64,000 nucleotides of DNA from Gonocerus acuteangulatus (taxonomy: Eukaryota; Arthropoda; Insecta; Hemiptera; Coreidae): the NCBI GenBank assembly GCA_946811695.1, contig OX328123.1:148106975-148170974 (forward strand), read 5' to 3'. The notes under the pieces were generated by a model that was not told the DNA's origin, searched no databases, and saw only the letters and a program-made list of their open reading frames with translations. This document shows positions 36,618-47,540 of this stretch, piece after piece. How positions within the stretch are numbered: position 1 is the stretch's first letter; every line of letters begins with the position of its first letter. Both the position numbers and the translations under genes were made by a program.

Positions 36618-36852
36618 CATGGGCATGTGTAAGGGGAGCTGCAGCCCCTTCCCCTGAAATTTTGATTTTATCGGTAAAAATATGTCATAAACCCTTAAAA
36701 ATAAATTAAATAAAGTCACACAAATTATTTTATTTTGGGTATAGTAGCGTTTTAGTTTGCTGACACTATTCCAAATTCTAGGTTGTTAGTATTCCATACC
36801 CCGGAAATGGTCCCAGCCCCCCCCCCCAAATTATTTCCTATATACGCCTATG
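36618..36852 (+). mobile_element. MITE family E inside the piggyBac element
   Basis: Begins CATGGGCATGTGT and ends TATACGCCTATG as inverted repeats. Flanked by TTCTAACA and TTCTACCC, an 8-bp duplication matching at 6 of 8 positions. An 8-bp target site fits the hAT superfamily. A C homopolymer lies near the right end. Confidence 0.85.
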
Positions 36853-36879
36853 TTCTACCCGCCCGGAAGATGTTGTCCT

Positions 36880-37790
36880 TTCTCTCATTCATCCTGTCAG
36901 TGGCAGTGGCCGAAATATGACCACTGATAATTGGTATACAAGTGTTGTACTAGCCAACTCATTATTGGAAAACACTAGTTGGGACACTTCGGAAAAATAA
37001 GCCTGAGGTCCGCATAGAGTTCCTACCCAACAAAGATCGGGAAGTGAGATCCAGTTTATTTGGGTTCGCTAAAGACCTCATTCATACTTCTTATGTTACG
37101 AAATTCTCATATGTTAGAAAATTCCTACCGCCGGCAGAAATCGAACCCACCATCTCCCGCATAAGAATCTAAAGTATTAGCCACTAGACCACGGGGAGAT
37201 CCCTGTATTGTTCTCTGTATCTTCAGTTTAACATGAACCGACATTTGATTCTGAAAATAAAACCAAATCTGAGATTATTCTGGCCTATAATACAACTAAG
37301 AGTGGGGTTGATTCAAATAGCCAAATGAGCATCAATTAGGAAGGAGGACATGTAGGTGGCCAATGGTTCTTTTTTTTTCACTTCACAAATGTCACTGGGA
37401 TAAATACATATATTACATTCAAACACAATAATGCATAGGTACTTGAAAAAGAAATATAGAAGGAGGGACTACCTCACAAATCTTGGCCACAGTCTAACTT
37501 TAAGTCATATCATTAAAAGGTCTCAAAACGTTCATGTTAACAGAAATTTAAAAATGAGGTTAAATATATATCTTGGGGGAAAGGGGGATTGATAATTGAT
37601 GCTGAAGAAACTATTCAAGACAATGCAACAAATCCCATCAGGAGAGGGAAAAGCAAGCGATATGTTTTCTTCCCCAGCTCAAACGACAACCAAGTCTCAA
37701 CAATTTGTGTAAAATGTGGCCAATTTGTTTGTAAAAAACATTTAAAATATATATGCCACAGTTGATCCAAGAATGAAACGGAGTTTATCA
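36880..37790 (+). pseudogene. piggyBac transposase, broken C-terminal half
   Basis: In order: SGSGRNMTTDNWYTS and LANSLLENT (36895-36985). A frameshift leads into GTLRKNKPEVRIEFLPNKDR and SSLFGFAKDL (36980-37085). The SINE interrupts it. Then KSEIILAYNTTKSGVD, with the third catalytic Asp, at about 37265-37310. Then FFHFTNVTGINTYITF and YRRRDYLTNLGHSLTL. Finally the cysteine domain ICVKCGQFVCKKH with a further C at about 37705-37755. The N-terminal half with the first two catalytic Asp residues is absent, apparently deleted near the MITE. Confidence 0.88.
37098..37205 (-). mobile_element. tRNA-Glu-like SINE inside the piggyBac element
   Basis: On the minus strand CTCCCCGTGGTCTAGTGGCT and GGTGGGTTCGATTTC are the A and B boxes, followed by the start of the family body (AATTTTCTAACATATG). 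It lies between two conserved blocks of the transposase and so inserted after the piggyBac element. Confidence 0.82.
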
Positions 37791-38149
37791 ATGTTCAAAA
37801 TGCATAAATTAGAGTGGCAAAATTCAATTACATTTTTTTTTTTTTCAAAATTTGGGTGGTATTACTTATCTAGACAACAAAATTTTTCTTCAATTTTTAT
37901 TTTTTGAAATTTATTTTTGTAATTAAAATGTATAAAATTTACAATTTCAAAAATATAAGATTTTCATTTTTTATTGCATTCTTATAATTATTCCTTATTT
38001 TTTAATTTTCGGGTCAATATGACCCGAGGTTAGTGTGAGTGGTATAAAGTAAAGGTTAGTAACCAAGGGTTAATTATATATAGATTTGAGGGTGAATATT
38101 AGGGTCTGAATTTCCTACATTCAAAATTTTAATATATTATCGTTTAGAG

Positions 38150-38225
38150 GGGTCTCCCCGTGGTCTAGTAGCTAGCACCTTAGATTCACAAGCGGGACAT
38201 GGTGGGTTCGATTCCCACCCAGTGG
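38150..38225 (+). mobile_element. tRNA-Glu-like SINE head
   Basis: CTCCCCGTGGTCTAGTAGCT and GGTGGGTTCGATTCCCACC are well preserved. The SINE body is not found downstream. Confidence 0.8.
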
Positions 38226-38590
38226 TCCAAATCCAGCCATCATGGTGCAAAAAATACTTTGAGTGGACGGATTGCCTTTAAACTCGGCATGATGTTTATT
38301 GAATGGTTGAGAAGGTGTTTGTTTTATGTGGATTATGACAAAATAGGTAAGGGTGGAGGTGGGGGTAAGAGGGAGAGTGGGAGGTACTTTATAACTTTTC
38401 AATTGCTTTTCGTCGAAGGACTTTGTTCAAATCTTGTATGATGTTCATTGAAGGGTTGAGAAGGTGTTTTATGAGGAACATGACTAAATAGGAAAAGGTT
38501 GTGGTGGGGTTGAGAGGGAAAATCTGCCATTTGATGAGTAATACCTTGAAGGGGAGGACAATTGATAACCATTTGGGGGAATTAATTTTA
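38226..38590. other. unassigned G-rich strand DNA
   Basis: Two loosely similar blocks (ATGATGTTTATTGAATGGTT at 38290 and ATGATGTTCATTGAAGGGTT at 38439) point to a diverged duplication of about 150 bp. No gene. Confidence 0.4.
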
Positions 38591-38594
38591 TTTG

Positions 38595-39704
38595 CTAAAA
38601 AAATATTATTTATTTATTTATTTCGAATTTACAACAATGTATAAGGTACATTTCTAGTAAATTATTGCAAGATTATATGACATGGATGTACATGAGGTGG
38701 GAAGCTGCACAGTTGTAGTACCCACAAGACAGAATTTATTTTTTCACAGATCTACACTTTCTAGAGTTGATCTCTTGGCCACTTTCGTTTCAGTCGGCGA
38801 ATGGGGTTGTAAGGAATGTGCTGGGAGGATAGAGAGTTTATTAAGGAGTTAGGATGGCCGTGTAGGTTCGAATGGAATTTGCGGTAGAGGGATTTGGCTA
38901 GAGGATGGATAAAAGGGATATTAAGGTCATTATGGAGGGTCAAATTAGAGACATAAAACGGAGCATCCGTTATTTTCCGGAGAATTTTAGACTGCATGGA
39001 TTGGATTTTGTAGGAGTTGGAAGGCTTTGTGGAACCCCAGAGTTGAATTCCGTAAGTAAATATTGGTCTGAGAATGGTCATGTAAATGAGACGTTTGTTT
39101 GTTAGTGTGAGATTAGATCGTTTGTCAAGTAAGTGTAGTAATAGTCTGTACCGTCGGCTGAGTTCTTGTCGCTTCTGGGTAATATGTGGCTTCCATGTTA
39201 GTCGTTTGTCAAGTATTAGTCCTAGATAGCGAATTTGGGATTTTTGCGGAATTAGAGAACTATGGAGGAACACTGGAGGGCAGGATGATCGCCTGAGGGT
39301 AAAGGTTGAGTGGCAGGATTTCTGAGGGTTAACTTTGATTCTCCATTTACTGAGCCAGGGTTCGATCAGTCCAAGGTGTTCCTGAAGAGACTTGGATGTC
39401 AAAATTGGGTCAGGACTGCAGGAGAACAGAGCTGTATCATCGGCGAACATATGGAGGGATGTACCGGGGTGAGTTGGGATATCAGCCGTATATGTGAGGT
39501 ATAGGGCAGGACTCAGGATTCCGCCTTGAGGTACACCTGCAAGTTGGGGGAAAATGGGTGAGGATGAAGTGCCATAGGAAACTTGGAAGAATCTGTCGGA
39601 GAGATAGGATTTTATTACGAGGTAGTAGGTTGATGGGAGAATTTGTTTGAGTTTGAACAGCAAGCCCCGGTGCCACACCCGATCAAAAGCCTCTAAAAAA
39701 ATAT
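38595..39704 (-). mobile_element. 5'-truncated jockey-type LINE with 12-bp TSD
   Basis: The insertion is bounded by CTAAAAAAATAT at 38595-38606 and 39693-39704, a perfect 12-bp duplication. On the minus strand it begins within the reverse transcriptase (AFDRVWH, motif A), continues to the ORF2 stop at about 38761, then a 3' UTR of about 150 bp and a (TAAA)n tail. This is the classical product of target-primed reverse transcription, and the copy is dead on arrival. Confidence 0.93.
38761..39692 (-). CDS. reverse transcriptase, C-terminal two thirds (jockey-like ORF2)
   Basis: An uninterrupted frame of about 310 residues. EAFDRVWHRG holds the catalytic Asp of RT motif A. GVPQGGILSPALY is the motif before the YxDD-type box, which appears as MFADDTALF. 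NPQKS and IRYLGLILDKRLTWKPHI follow in the thumb region, then the post-RT stretch LRPIFTYGIQLWG. The ATG at 39678 is internal; the frame simply enters from the truncated 5' edge. It lacks the endonuclease and RT N terminus. Its intact frame suggests a young insertion. Confidence 0.93.
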
Positions 39705-39709
39705 AGCTG

Positions 39710-40080
39710 TTAGAAGTGAAAACTTAGAGGATGGTCAAGAGTGTTCTGTGAACATCCACCTTTAATTATTATTTACTTCAAAAATATTAAGTATTTATTT
39801 GTTTATACGATCTTCAGAAATACTGGCAGCATTAGAAGTACTAGTAGTAATACCAGTTGAGGATTTCATCATTAGAGCATTATTATTATTAATATTTATT
39901 TATTTTAAATGATTTTATTCGTTATTATTTATTTATGCATTTGTTTTTGTTTTTTTTGCATAACATGAATTTTAACAATCTGAGTCATCTGTGGTGCTAT
40001 CTTCGCAGCTACTTTCTGGAGCTTCGTCTTTATCATCTTAAAGTATGAACATCGTCCTTAACATTTTTGTGAAGTTTCGT
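39710..40080. other. unassigned AT-rich DNA
   Basis: TTATTATT-type simple sequence at 39880-39960 separates the LINE from the Transib fossil. No gene seen. Confidence 0.45.
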
Positions 40081-40084
40081 CGAG

Positions 40085-41365
40085 CTTTTTTTCTGAAGTG
40101 GCCTAGCTGAAGAAATCACCGAGTCGGAGGAGAGCAAGAGTCGTCAAAATAAGTCCTCTATATTCATTTTTCTGCTACCTTCCTCGTAAAAATTGCCTAT
40201 AATTCCTGACATCCTTGTTCATTGAATCCATTGCTTCCTCAGACAACTGTCTACCTTGATGATGTTTCCACTAGAAAGAACAAATAATATAACCGCAAAT
40301 CGTCTTATTAGCTCTTTGTCCGCACCAGTCGCTTTGTAAGCCTTTAAGGGAACGTGAAAAAATCGCCTGTTGTCGAACCAAAACCCTTCTTGGGGCGACC
40401 CGGATTTAAGTGCATTGTTCTTTTAATGTTCTCTAGGATCCGTTCTTTCTGTTCCTGCACCTCTGGAATTTTCTTGTCACCTCGCGCTTTCGTTTTTATT
40501 CCTGAAAAAAAAATAACCCAAAATATATAAGTGAATCGAATAATAAGTCATCAATACATTATTAACTTCTTTAAAAGATGTCTTACCTAATATGATATAT
40601 CCAAGACAAATTCTATAAATCTTATATAAGCGTGTAATGGTGAAATACCAAATTCTAGGGCAGTCTCGTCAAATGGTTTGGATTTCGACCAAGATGCGGA
40701 ACATTTTTTCCGTTTGCTTGCAGATGGGACACTGCAGGGTGCTTGTTCCAGTGAGAGCACCATTGATCATCGTCAATTTCATTGCGAAAAGTATTTTCAC
40801 TCCGTCTATTTGAAGTAGTTGAAGTTCTTCTATTTGTTTTTTAATGCACTCTTCCTCAAACGTGGTAATCTCTGATGATTCTTTTATGAATTGCAGTCTT
40901 ATTGGGCGGCAAAATCGAGTGGAGCTCGGACGAGGGTTCACCCAAACTTCAGTACCATCTTCTCTTGTTAATTCAAGAGGAACAAGTGGAGATAAGAAGA
41001 CACTTTCGTCGGAGGACCCTTCTTCTTCCCAAGTCTGTTTATACTGGGATTGTCCTGAAGAACCATCAAAGCCCCACTTACAAATAAATGTGAATTTTCC
41101 CTCGACAGAATCTTTTATAGTTAGCAAAATTCTAGTAGCCGTGTGATTTAACAGATCCTGGAGTGGGACCTGGCAGATTCTTTCTTAGGCCTTTATGTTT
41201 TTTGGATAAGTAATTTTGTTTGCCTCTAACAAGTTATGATAGTGTGGATAAATATTATGTCCTTTTTCTTTACTGGCTGTTCTTAATAAATTGTAGTACT
41301 TTTTGGACAATTTGCATTCTATTAAAAGAGATATAGCCTCCTCGGGTGAAAACGACCTCCACTCG
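40085..41365 (-). pseudogene. Transib (RAG1-related) transposase fossil
   Basis: Read on the minus strand through frameshifts, it gives Transib landmarks in order. SPEEAISLLIECKLSKKYYN and NIYPHYHNLLEANKITYP lie upstream of 41195. PLQDLLNHTATRIL leads to KWGFDGSSGQSQYKQ, the first catalytic Asp region, equivalent to RAG1 D600. FLSPLVPLEL and NPRPSSTRFCRPIRLQF follow. LTMINGAL then LQCPICK sits at the second Asp, which is Asn here. LEFGISPLHAYIRF comes next, and QLSEEAMDSMNKDVRNYRQF at about 40250 holds the catalytic Glu. At least three frame changes and a short GT-flanked gap at about 40500-40590 break it. CACWRTG-type termini were not found. Confidence 0.85.
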
Positions 41366-41379
41366 AGAACAACACAAGG

Positions 41380-41985
41380 AATACTGACCCAAATTACTGC
41401 CAGCAGATGACCTATGGTTAGAGGGTGGGGGGGGGGTCAGGTAGCGCGCCGAGCCTATGTTTTCCCAATAAAATTCCCTCCCAATATCAAAGGGGCATCG
41501 AGGGGCATACAAACCTTACATATTCTGTTAGAGGAATGTAAAGGCTACAAGCTGACTCATATAACTCCGTGATTCCTGGTGATGCTGATTATTAAAACCT
41601 TTCTAAATTTCACAAAGGCGTGTTAAAAAATACTTAATTTTAAAAATCTGTTACCCAACTTCATATCAAGATATTTCGCTCGTTTTGTCATATTTATGTA
41701 GTTCATCTTGGTAGATGTATTACAGAGAAAATTATAAAAATAAAAAATTATTATGGCATATTAATTTACTAGTATCCTAGGGTTGCAAATAAGGTTTGAG
41801 CACGCATGTAAAGAACCACCATCTTTGAACCGTCTCAGAGAGTAAATGGACGGACACAAAATTAAAATTTCGTTATTAATATAATATATGGTTACTATAG
41901 AACCTTCTTGAAATTTTTTGGTGTTTCTTAAAAAATGTTGGGTTTTCGATTTTTTGCACAATGATGGGCGGATCTGTACCACTGT
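41380..41985. other. unassigned DNA
   Basis: A G homopolymer lies at 41429-41437. No element end is recognised, though the 5' end of the Transib copy should lie here if it survives. Confidence 0.4.
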
Positions 41986-41987
41986 GC

Positions 41988-42146
41988 GGCGACAAGAATT
42001 TTCTCATCTCACGGCTCGTTGGGAAAATTCCTCGCTGGCACCCTGGATGTTGGCGCTAATGGCCTAGATGTCCATGCGCCGTAAAAAAAGAAAAAAAAAA
42101 AGAAATTATCGTTTAGATGTGTGTACTTAATAAGATAATTATAATC
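41988..42146 (+). mobile_element. tRNA-Glu-like SINE, body without head
   Basis: GAATTTTCTCATCTCACGGC, TTGGCGCTAATGGCCTAGA and the A-rich tract followed by TTATCGTTTAGATGTGTG match the body and tail of the full copy at 49075-49296. The tRNA head is missing, so it is 5' truncated. Confidence 0.85.
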
Positions 42147-42857
42147 AATCAAGATACGCCATTACTTATCCATGGCAGTTCGTTACGATTCGCTCGGTTT
42201 TGACCGATCAGTCAAACTGTCTTCGTGCTGCTGTGAAAGGCGGAACCGCATCGGATTCAATGGACGGATCAACAGGTTGCAGTGGCGAAATCAACAAATT
42301 GCAATTATAATTGAACAATTAATAATTGGGAGCAGATGCCGTAATGACTGCACGTACGATATGATGAATGACGGACGTTTTCTAAATGTGGAGCAGATTA
42401 ACTTCACTAATTGGCTGCACTTGGACTGTTAAATTGCATCTTTTCATGCATCCTGCCGTTCCGAAAATGAGGCGGAGCAATCTGGAGATGCACAGGCGCA
42501 GAATGTGGACGATGGGAAACCGTATTAATGCGTTCATTAGCTTCGGAGTGAGCGAGCGAAGAGAAGGATTATTAAATCGACAAGGTCTAATTGCGTATTA
42601 CTCATGGTAAATTATGGTAAACCGAACCGGTCATTGTTTCCAAATGGTAACACCGTGGTTTCACTATACATCCAAGGAACAATTTAGGAAATAACATTAT
42701 CACTACGACTGGAACATCATATCCTTAAATATATATTTATAAAAGTAAATAAAAATTATTTCAATAGTTTTCCCTGTAATTTATTTCAATGGGCAAAAAC
42801 AAGCTTAAAGTATAACAAATTAGTTTAAAAAAACAGCTATGTCATAAATTTTGGGAG
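42147..42857. other. unique-looking DNA
   Basis: The part 42150-42610 is balanced in composition and not repeated here. It has an AT-rich core with ATTGAACAATTAATAATTGG (homeodomain-like ATTA sites). Two frames of 74-86 codons are not recognisable. Possibly single-copy noncoding DNA. Confidence 0.3.
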
Positions 42858-44004
42858 TTAGCACGTTCAGTTCGGCTGGAAAAAATCGTAACTATCCACA
42901 AGTGCGACACGGGGTCAATTGACCCCCGTGTTCTTTCCTTAGTTTAAACCTATTCAGCATCATGAAAATTGATTAATTTAAGGCAAAACATTTATTTTCC
43001 CACACCATAGGTTTAGGTAAGTATACCATGGGTGCAGGACATTCATTGATTCATACAAATGTTCATTAACGTAATGGAAATTGTAATCGTACATAAATTA
43101 TATTTCTTTTATATTCAAAGAACCTTTTCCGTCCTTGAAATTTAATTTTATGAGATTTTGGAGACAGGAAATCACTTTGATTTTTTATTTTTTTTAAGGT
43201 GAGTACCCTCCCCCTCCATAAACCATACCATTTTTCATATTTTATGAAAACAAAATTCACAAAAACCTCTTATAACACTCACAATAACTTTTATTTTTAT
43301 TTTAATATTTTTACGTTTGACTTACAAAAATCATTGCTTTAAAAAAATAGTATTTGGGAAAAACAAATAGTAATACCGCACTAAAAATGAAATAATTCAA
43401 GCGGTTAAACAATATGAACTAGAGCATTGATGCATGTCATTGAAGCACGAAAGACAAAGACTTTAGTAGAGCACTCCTCACAATATGTGGGGACTTTTTT
43501 GAGCTTTTTATCAGCTTCTTTAGAGGTTACGGTTTTCCTAAGCATTTCGTAGCAGCCTGAACAATATTTTCTCTTCCTCTCAACGTCGTGAGCTAGCGTG
43601 TGGATGTGTTTAGGTGTCCTGGGCTCTTCCAACACTTTTTGTTTTGCTCCCAAGGCTAATACTTTTGACAAAATCTCCTTGAACTGCAGATTTAGTCCCT
43701 AAAGAGTGTCTTTGGACGTTTCTTCCGAGAAGAGTAGGACGGGGTCTTTTGACCCCGAGCCGCACTAGAGGTCGAATTTTAAACCTCAGTGCGGCACAAG
43801 GTCACTTGACCCCGTACGATTTTTTATTGGATTTTGATAGATTTTCGAAGTTAGTAACACATAGACATATTGGTTTCAACCCTTTGAAATGTCTAAAGCT
43901 TAAACTGGTTCGAACATTTTTGAAAGCTTACCCATTTCGCGCTCCGCACTAGTGGAAAGTTAGACACGGGGTCAATCGACCCCGTACCGCTCTGAACGTC
44001 TTAA
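42858..44004 (-). mobile_element. piggyBac remnant with TTAA-type ends
   Basis: TTAG at 42858-42861 precedes CACGTTCAGTTCGG; at the other end CCGCTCTGAACGTC is followed by TTAA at 44001-44004. The two 14-bp ends pair with three mismatches. GGGGTCAATTGACCCC lies 40-60 bp inside the left end, and GGGGTCAATCGACCCC inside the right end (about 43972). Related blocks lie at 43741 and 43800. The inside retains only the C-terminal cysteine domain (43405-43671), so it is an internally deleted copy. Confidence 0.82.
43405..43671 (-). pseudogene. piggyBac transposase C-terminal cysteine domain
   Basis: The frame is open upstream to about 43700 and reads RTPKHIHTLAHDVERKRKYC, then SGCYEMLRKTV and KKVPTYCEECSTKVF. 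The pairs C-x2-C and C-x2-C and the basic lead-in match the zinc-binding tail of piggyBac transposases that contacts the terminal repeats. The final CF-x2-YH part is degraded (MTCINALVHIV). Confidence 0.75.
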
Positions 44005-44830
44005 TTCTGATCGCATTTCCAAGTAAGAAAAAATAGTTTTAATTAAATCAATGCTTTATATAATTGCAATAAAATAGGCACAATGTTTGGTGAAATGGAA
44101 ATATAATTTAAAAAAAAAAATTGTATAGATGTTCAGAAATTGGTTCATTTCAAGTTGGAGGTTTAGTTACAAGTAATAAAGCTTTTTATTAATTTCTAGT
44201 CCCCGGTTCTATGCTAGTTATCCTAGTTTTAATTTCGAAACTGAATTTGGATTCTCTTTTTATCAATAGCCTAATTATTTTTTGTTTTATTGATAATATT
44301 ATTACTTGTTTGTAGGCGGAACGCTAGAGGAGTAAACCTTTTGAAGCAGCGATAAACATGAAACAACAAAGAATCTATAAATGAAGTAGATAGGAAAACG
44401 TTGTCTCTTATTTATTTTAAGCAGCCGATAAATAAACAAAGTTATTTTGAAAGCCAACTAGATTTGATTCTTCTCTGTCCTTTCATAAAGAAGCATCTTG
44501 GATAAACAGATCGATGTGACAAGGAACTCATAACGCAGCATAAAAACCTTTAGGAATTACAAAAATACCAAAACATCCCACAGGACATTTTATCTCGATT
44601 CTAAGTGGATCTCAGCAATATCGGATAAATTTATTCATTATTTCCATCTTTTTTTACCCATCCTCGTCCCTCTTCTTTACGATTGTCCTTCCCTTTACCT
44701 CCATGTCTAAAGCCCCTCATAAATAGGATCCCTTAATGTGCGACTGACGGTAGGTTTCGACTTAAGTTAGAGGTCCACCTTCAGGATATATCTCAGAGTA
44801 TCAAATCTATTAATATGTATTTATTCGCAG
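44005..44830. other. unassigned AT-rich DNA
   Basis: No open frame or repeat match in this stretch. The part nearest 44700-44830 is less AT-rich. Confidence 0.4.
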
Positions 44831-44974
44831 GGTGTGCGCGAGCTGCGCAGTAAAACCACAGTGTTTATGAACTCCCCCCTACTGAGTCAGGCTCATTCTA
44901 CCGGCTCCATCTTTTTGTACCACTCGGACAAACCTTTTCTCAAACTGATGGCCGACAATTATCCTAATCTATAA
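44831..44974 (+). other. candidate exon with splice acceptor
   Basis: TATTTATTCGCAG is a good acceptor and is followed by a single open frame of 47 codons: GVRELRSKTTVFMNSPLLSQ, then IFLYHSDKPFLKLMADNYPNL to a stop. The other two frames close early. Composition is balanced and unlike its neighbours. A possible donor (AAAG|GTATTC) lies 25 bp after the stop. No homologue is recognised. It could be a last coding exon or a chance frame. Confidence 0.25.
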
Positions 44975-45169
44975 GAGCCTCCATATTTCCCAAAGGTATT
45001 CCAACGAATGGGCAAACATTTCTTCAGAATGGCGTCCAGAGATCATTAGCCCAAAGGGCAATTCTAATATTAAAGAATATTAAAAAGTGCTACACGTTAT
45101 TCACAAAGTTATGCCGCAAATTTCAGCTATACCCTCCACAATTTAACCAAACGCCCACAATTTAGTACT

Positions 45170-45371
45170 TAATTTGGTTTACTGTTAAATTCAATGAAAA
45201 AACAACAACAACCAAATAAAGCGCCAGGCAAACAGACACAAAACCCCGTTCGAATGAACAAAACTAACAATTTCGAAGTTTCAAGAAGTTATTTCTCTAC
45301 TAAATATACATATACAATTTCATCAAAATCGGTTAAACTGTAACACGAGAACTTTATATATATATATATAT

Positions 45372-45409
<38 letters not shown>

Positions 45410-46045
45410 TTCAAATTAGACGAACGATTTTTTTACTGAATTTATTCAAAATTGGACCATTTTTGAATAATTTCGGTATAAAAATCTTTCATATAATTTG
45501 AAAGGTCAACTTCGTAAACCTGCAACCGCTCACCGAACTTGGCTTTTGGAGTGAAATTCACGTCAAAAAAATCCGAACGCCTTCGTTTTAGAGTTCACGT
45601 GCATGCTGGTTCTCATTTTTATAGCTTTCTTAACGTAGAAAAACGAATGAAACTGGTTTTAAAGCCATATCTGTAAATGTTTTCCAGAAACATTTAAAAT
45701 CCTACTTTTCCAAACTAATTTTTAGTTCGGGTATTCAGAAACGATTAATTCAGTTCAAATTTCTTCCAGACGTTTGATATTCATCCAATCTAAGTCGGAT
45801 AAATTTTGGTTCCATTTGGAGTTAAGGAAGTACCAAAAATAAAATATTTCATTAAAAGGCATGAAAAGGTTTCGTAAATTTTCTAAAATATCTCGAAAAC
45901 GGTTGGATAATCGTGGTGAATGGAAGATGAGCATTCGAAAGCTAAATTCCCTACAAAAATTGTTTGATGTAATATTGGATGGGGCGATGTCAATCCGAGA
46001 AATAACTGCTTAAAATTTCAAAATTGTTAGTTTTGTTCTTGTCAA
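45170..46045. repeat. family C, two halves facing across an (AT)n tract
   Basis: The part 45170-45350 is plus-strand family C (GTTAAATTCAATG, TTCATCAAAATCGGTTAAAC). The part 45410-46045 is the minus-strand version (TTTCGTAAATTTTCTAAAAT, GAAATAACTGCTTAAAAT). The (AT)n tract at 45355-45408 sits between them. Confidence 0.75.
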
Positions 46046-46049
46046 CTGG

Positions 46050-46544
46050 GTTTTGTCACTGTTTACCTATCGTATTAATTGGTTAACAAGTTTCTTTTGG
46101 ATTTTTCAGATAAACGGTTAGGTTTATTATAATAATATTATAAAGTTGTAAATCATACAATTGTACAGTAACCATTTCTGAGAAAAGGTGATTCCAAAAT
46201 TTACCTTTCTTTGCTTTCTCTGTAATAAGCCAAACTACGCCTATAGCTTATCTAGGTGGTAGTATACCGTCTACTTGATCCTATTTCTAAGGCCCCGAAA
46301 AAGTTACCGTTTCTGCCATAAAGCTCACAAAGTTGGCAGTTTCCACTATGCCTAAAGTGACGTGGCAATTTGATAATATTAAACTCAAACGGGATGTTCA
46401 AGTAGTTCCTCTTTTTTTTTGTTGTCTCTGTCTACCTCAGTTATTACATTTTTTCCTTGTTTACCTTATTTTTTAATTAGTTGCTGTTATTTTTATTGCA
46501 TTTTGTTCAATAAAAAATGGCAAGTTAACGAGAAGCGTGTTTGT
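46050..46544. other. unassigned DNA
   Basis: AT-rich. No gene or family match seen. Confidence 0.4.
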
Positions 46545-46810
46545 ATATGGTGTTGATCAATAGAGCTTTGCTTTAGAATGAAAGCCGGATTGTGAAATTT
46601 CCACTTCTTTGTAAGTACTGTCGGTTTCCCTGACGCCTTAATATCGCTTTTATTCGAGATGTTCGAGTGGATATTGATTTTGAAAAAAAAAAAAAAAAAA
46701 AAAAAAGAAAGAAAGAAAAAACAGATTTATTTCTATTCTAAGCTTTCCAAATGACACTAGGGACATGAACGGAACCGCGCTAAGATGACGCAGTTCCTGC
46801 AAGTCAGACT
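46545..46810 (-). repeat. family D, inverted copy
   Basis: On the minus strand it follows the copy at 63140-63395: GCAGTTCC/GCGCGGTTCCGTTCATGT, CGAACATCTCGAATAAAAG, GGCGTCAGGGA and AAAGCAAAGCTCTA. A poly(A) tract (46682-46706) stands where the other copy has poly(T) in the same relative place. Confidence 0.85.
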
Positions 46811-46827
46811 TTCATTTATATTCTCTC

Positions 46828-47002
46828 TTATATTGGCCTCCCTGGTTGTCCACAGGCCAACCCACCCTTCAATAAATTTATTAATGGGCACCTACCACTG
46901 CCACAATTTGTTCGTAGTGTGCCATATGGTCAAGGATCAGATACCTCTACATTATCTGCCTCTCTGGGCCCTCGTGGCCTGTAATGGGACTGTTGTTTTT
47001 TT
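46828..47002 (+). mobile_element. tRNA-Ile-like SINE, body only
   Basis: GGCCTCCCTGG, ACAGGCCAACCCA, TAATGGGCACCT, AGATACCTCTA and GGGCCCTCGTGGCCTGTAAT match the full SINE at 59318-59540, minus a 50-bp stretch. The tRNA head is absent. Confidence 0.85.
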
Positions 47003-47320
47003 ATTCTATTTTTTTTTAGTCATTCCAGATCGCAATTTATATGTATGTATGTATAAATTACAGTCTCAAATAACAAGATTCAAGAAAATCACGAATAAAG
47101 AGGAGGTGATGTGGATTAAGGCGCCTCCGACCATCCGAATACTTTTGTGAGACATAGTTCATTTAAAAACCTAATGCCGGAAGAGTCCTTACACCTGGAC
47201 AGTCCCGTCAGTCCGGGGCGAAGTCCCGGGTAAACGCTACCTACACAAATAGCAATGAATAATACATAGTCCGGGACAATCCTTGTTTAACCCTCTCCTT
47301 CGATCCCTCTTTCTTTCTCA

Positions 47321-47540
<220 letters not shown>

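Larger units (their letters stand above)
36285..38073 (+). mobile_element. complete-ended piggyBac element with nested insertions
   Basis: Both ends are present: TTAA at 36285-36288 followed by CCCTTGGTTACTAACC, and its exact 16-bp inverse at 38054-38069 followed by TTAA. A GGGTCAAATTGACCC palindrome lies just inside the left end, and GGGTCAATATGACCC lies inside the right end (about 38012). Further copies of GACCCGAGGTTAGT lie at about 36473, 36513 and 36558. The body holds a broken transposase (36880-37790), a MITE (36618-36852) and a SINE (37098-37205). It is a nonautonomous relic. Confidence 0.92.

Noticed and set aside
41965..41995. CACTGTG as a Transib or RSS-like terminus
   Set aside because: A single heptamer without a partner at the other end or a 5-bp duplication is not evidence.
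42172..42610. 86- and 74-codon plus-strand frames
   Set aside because: Neither has a motif, and they overlap in different frames; the block is better described as unique noncoding DNA.
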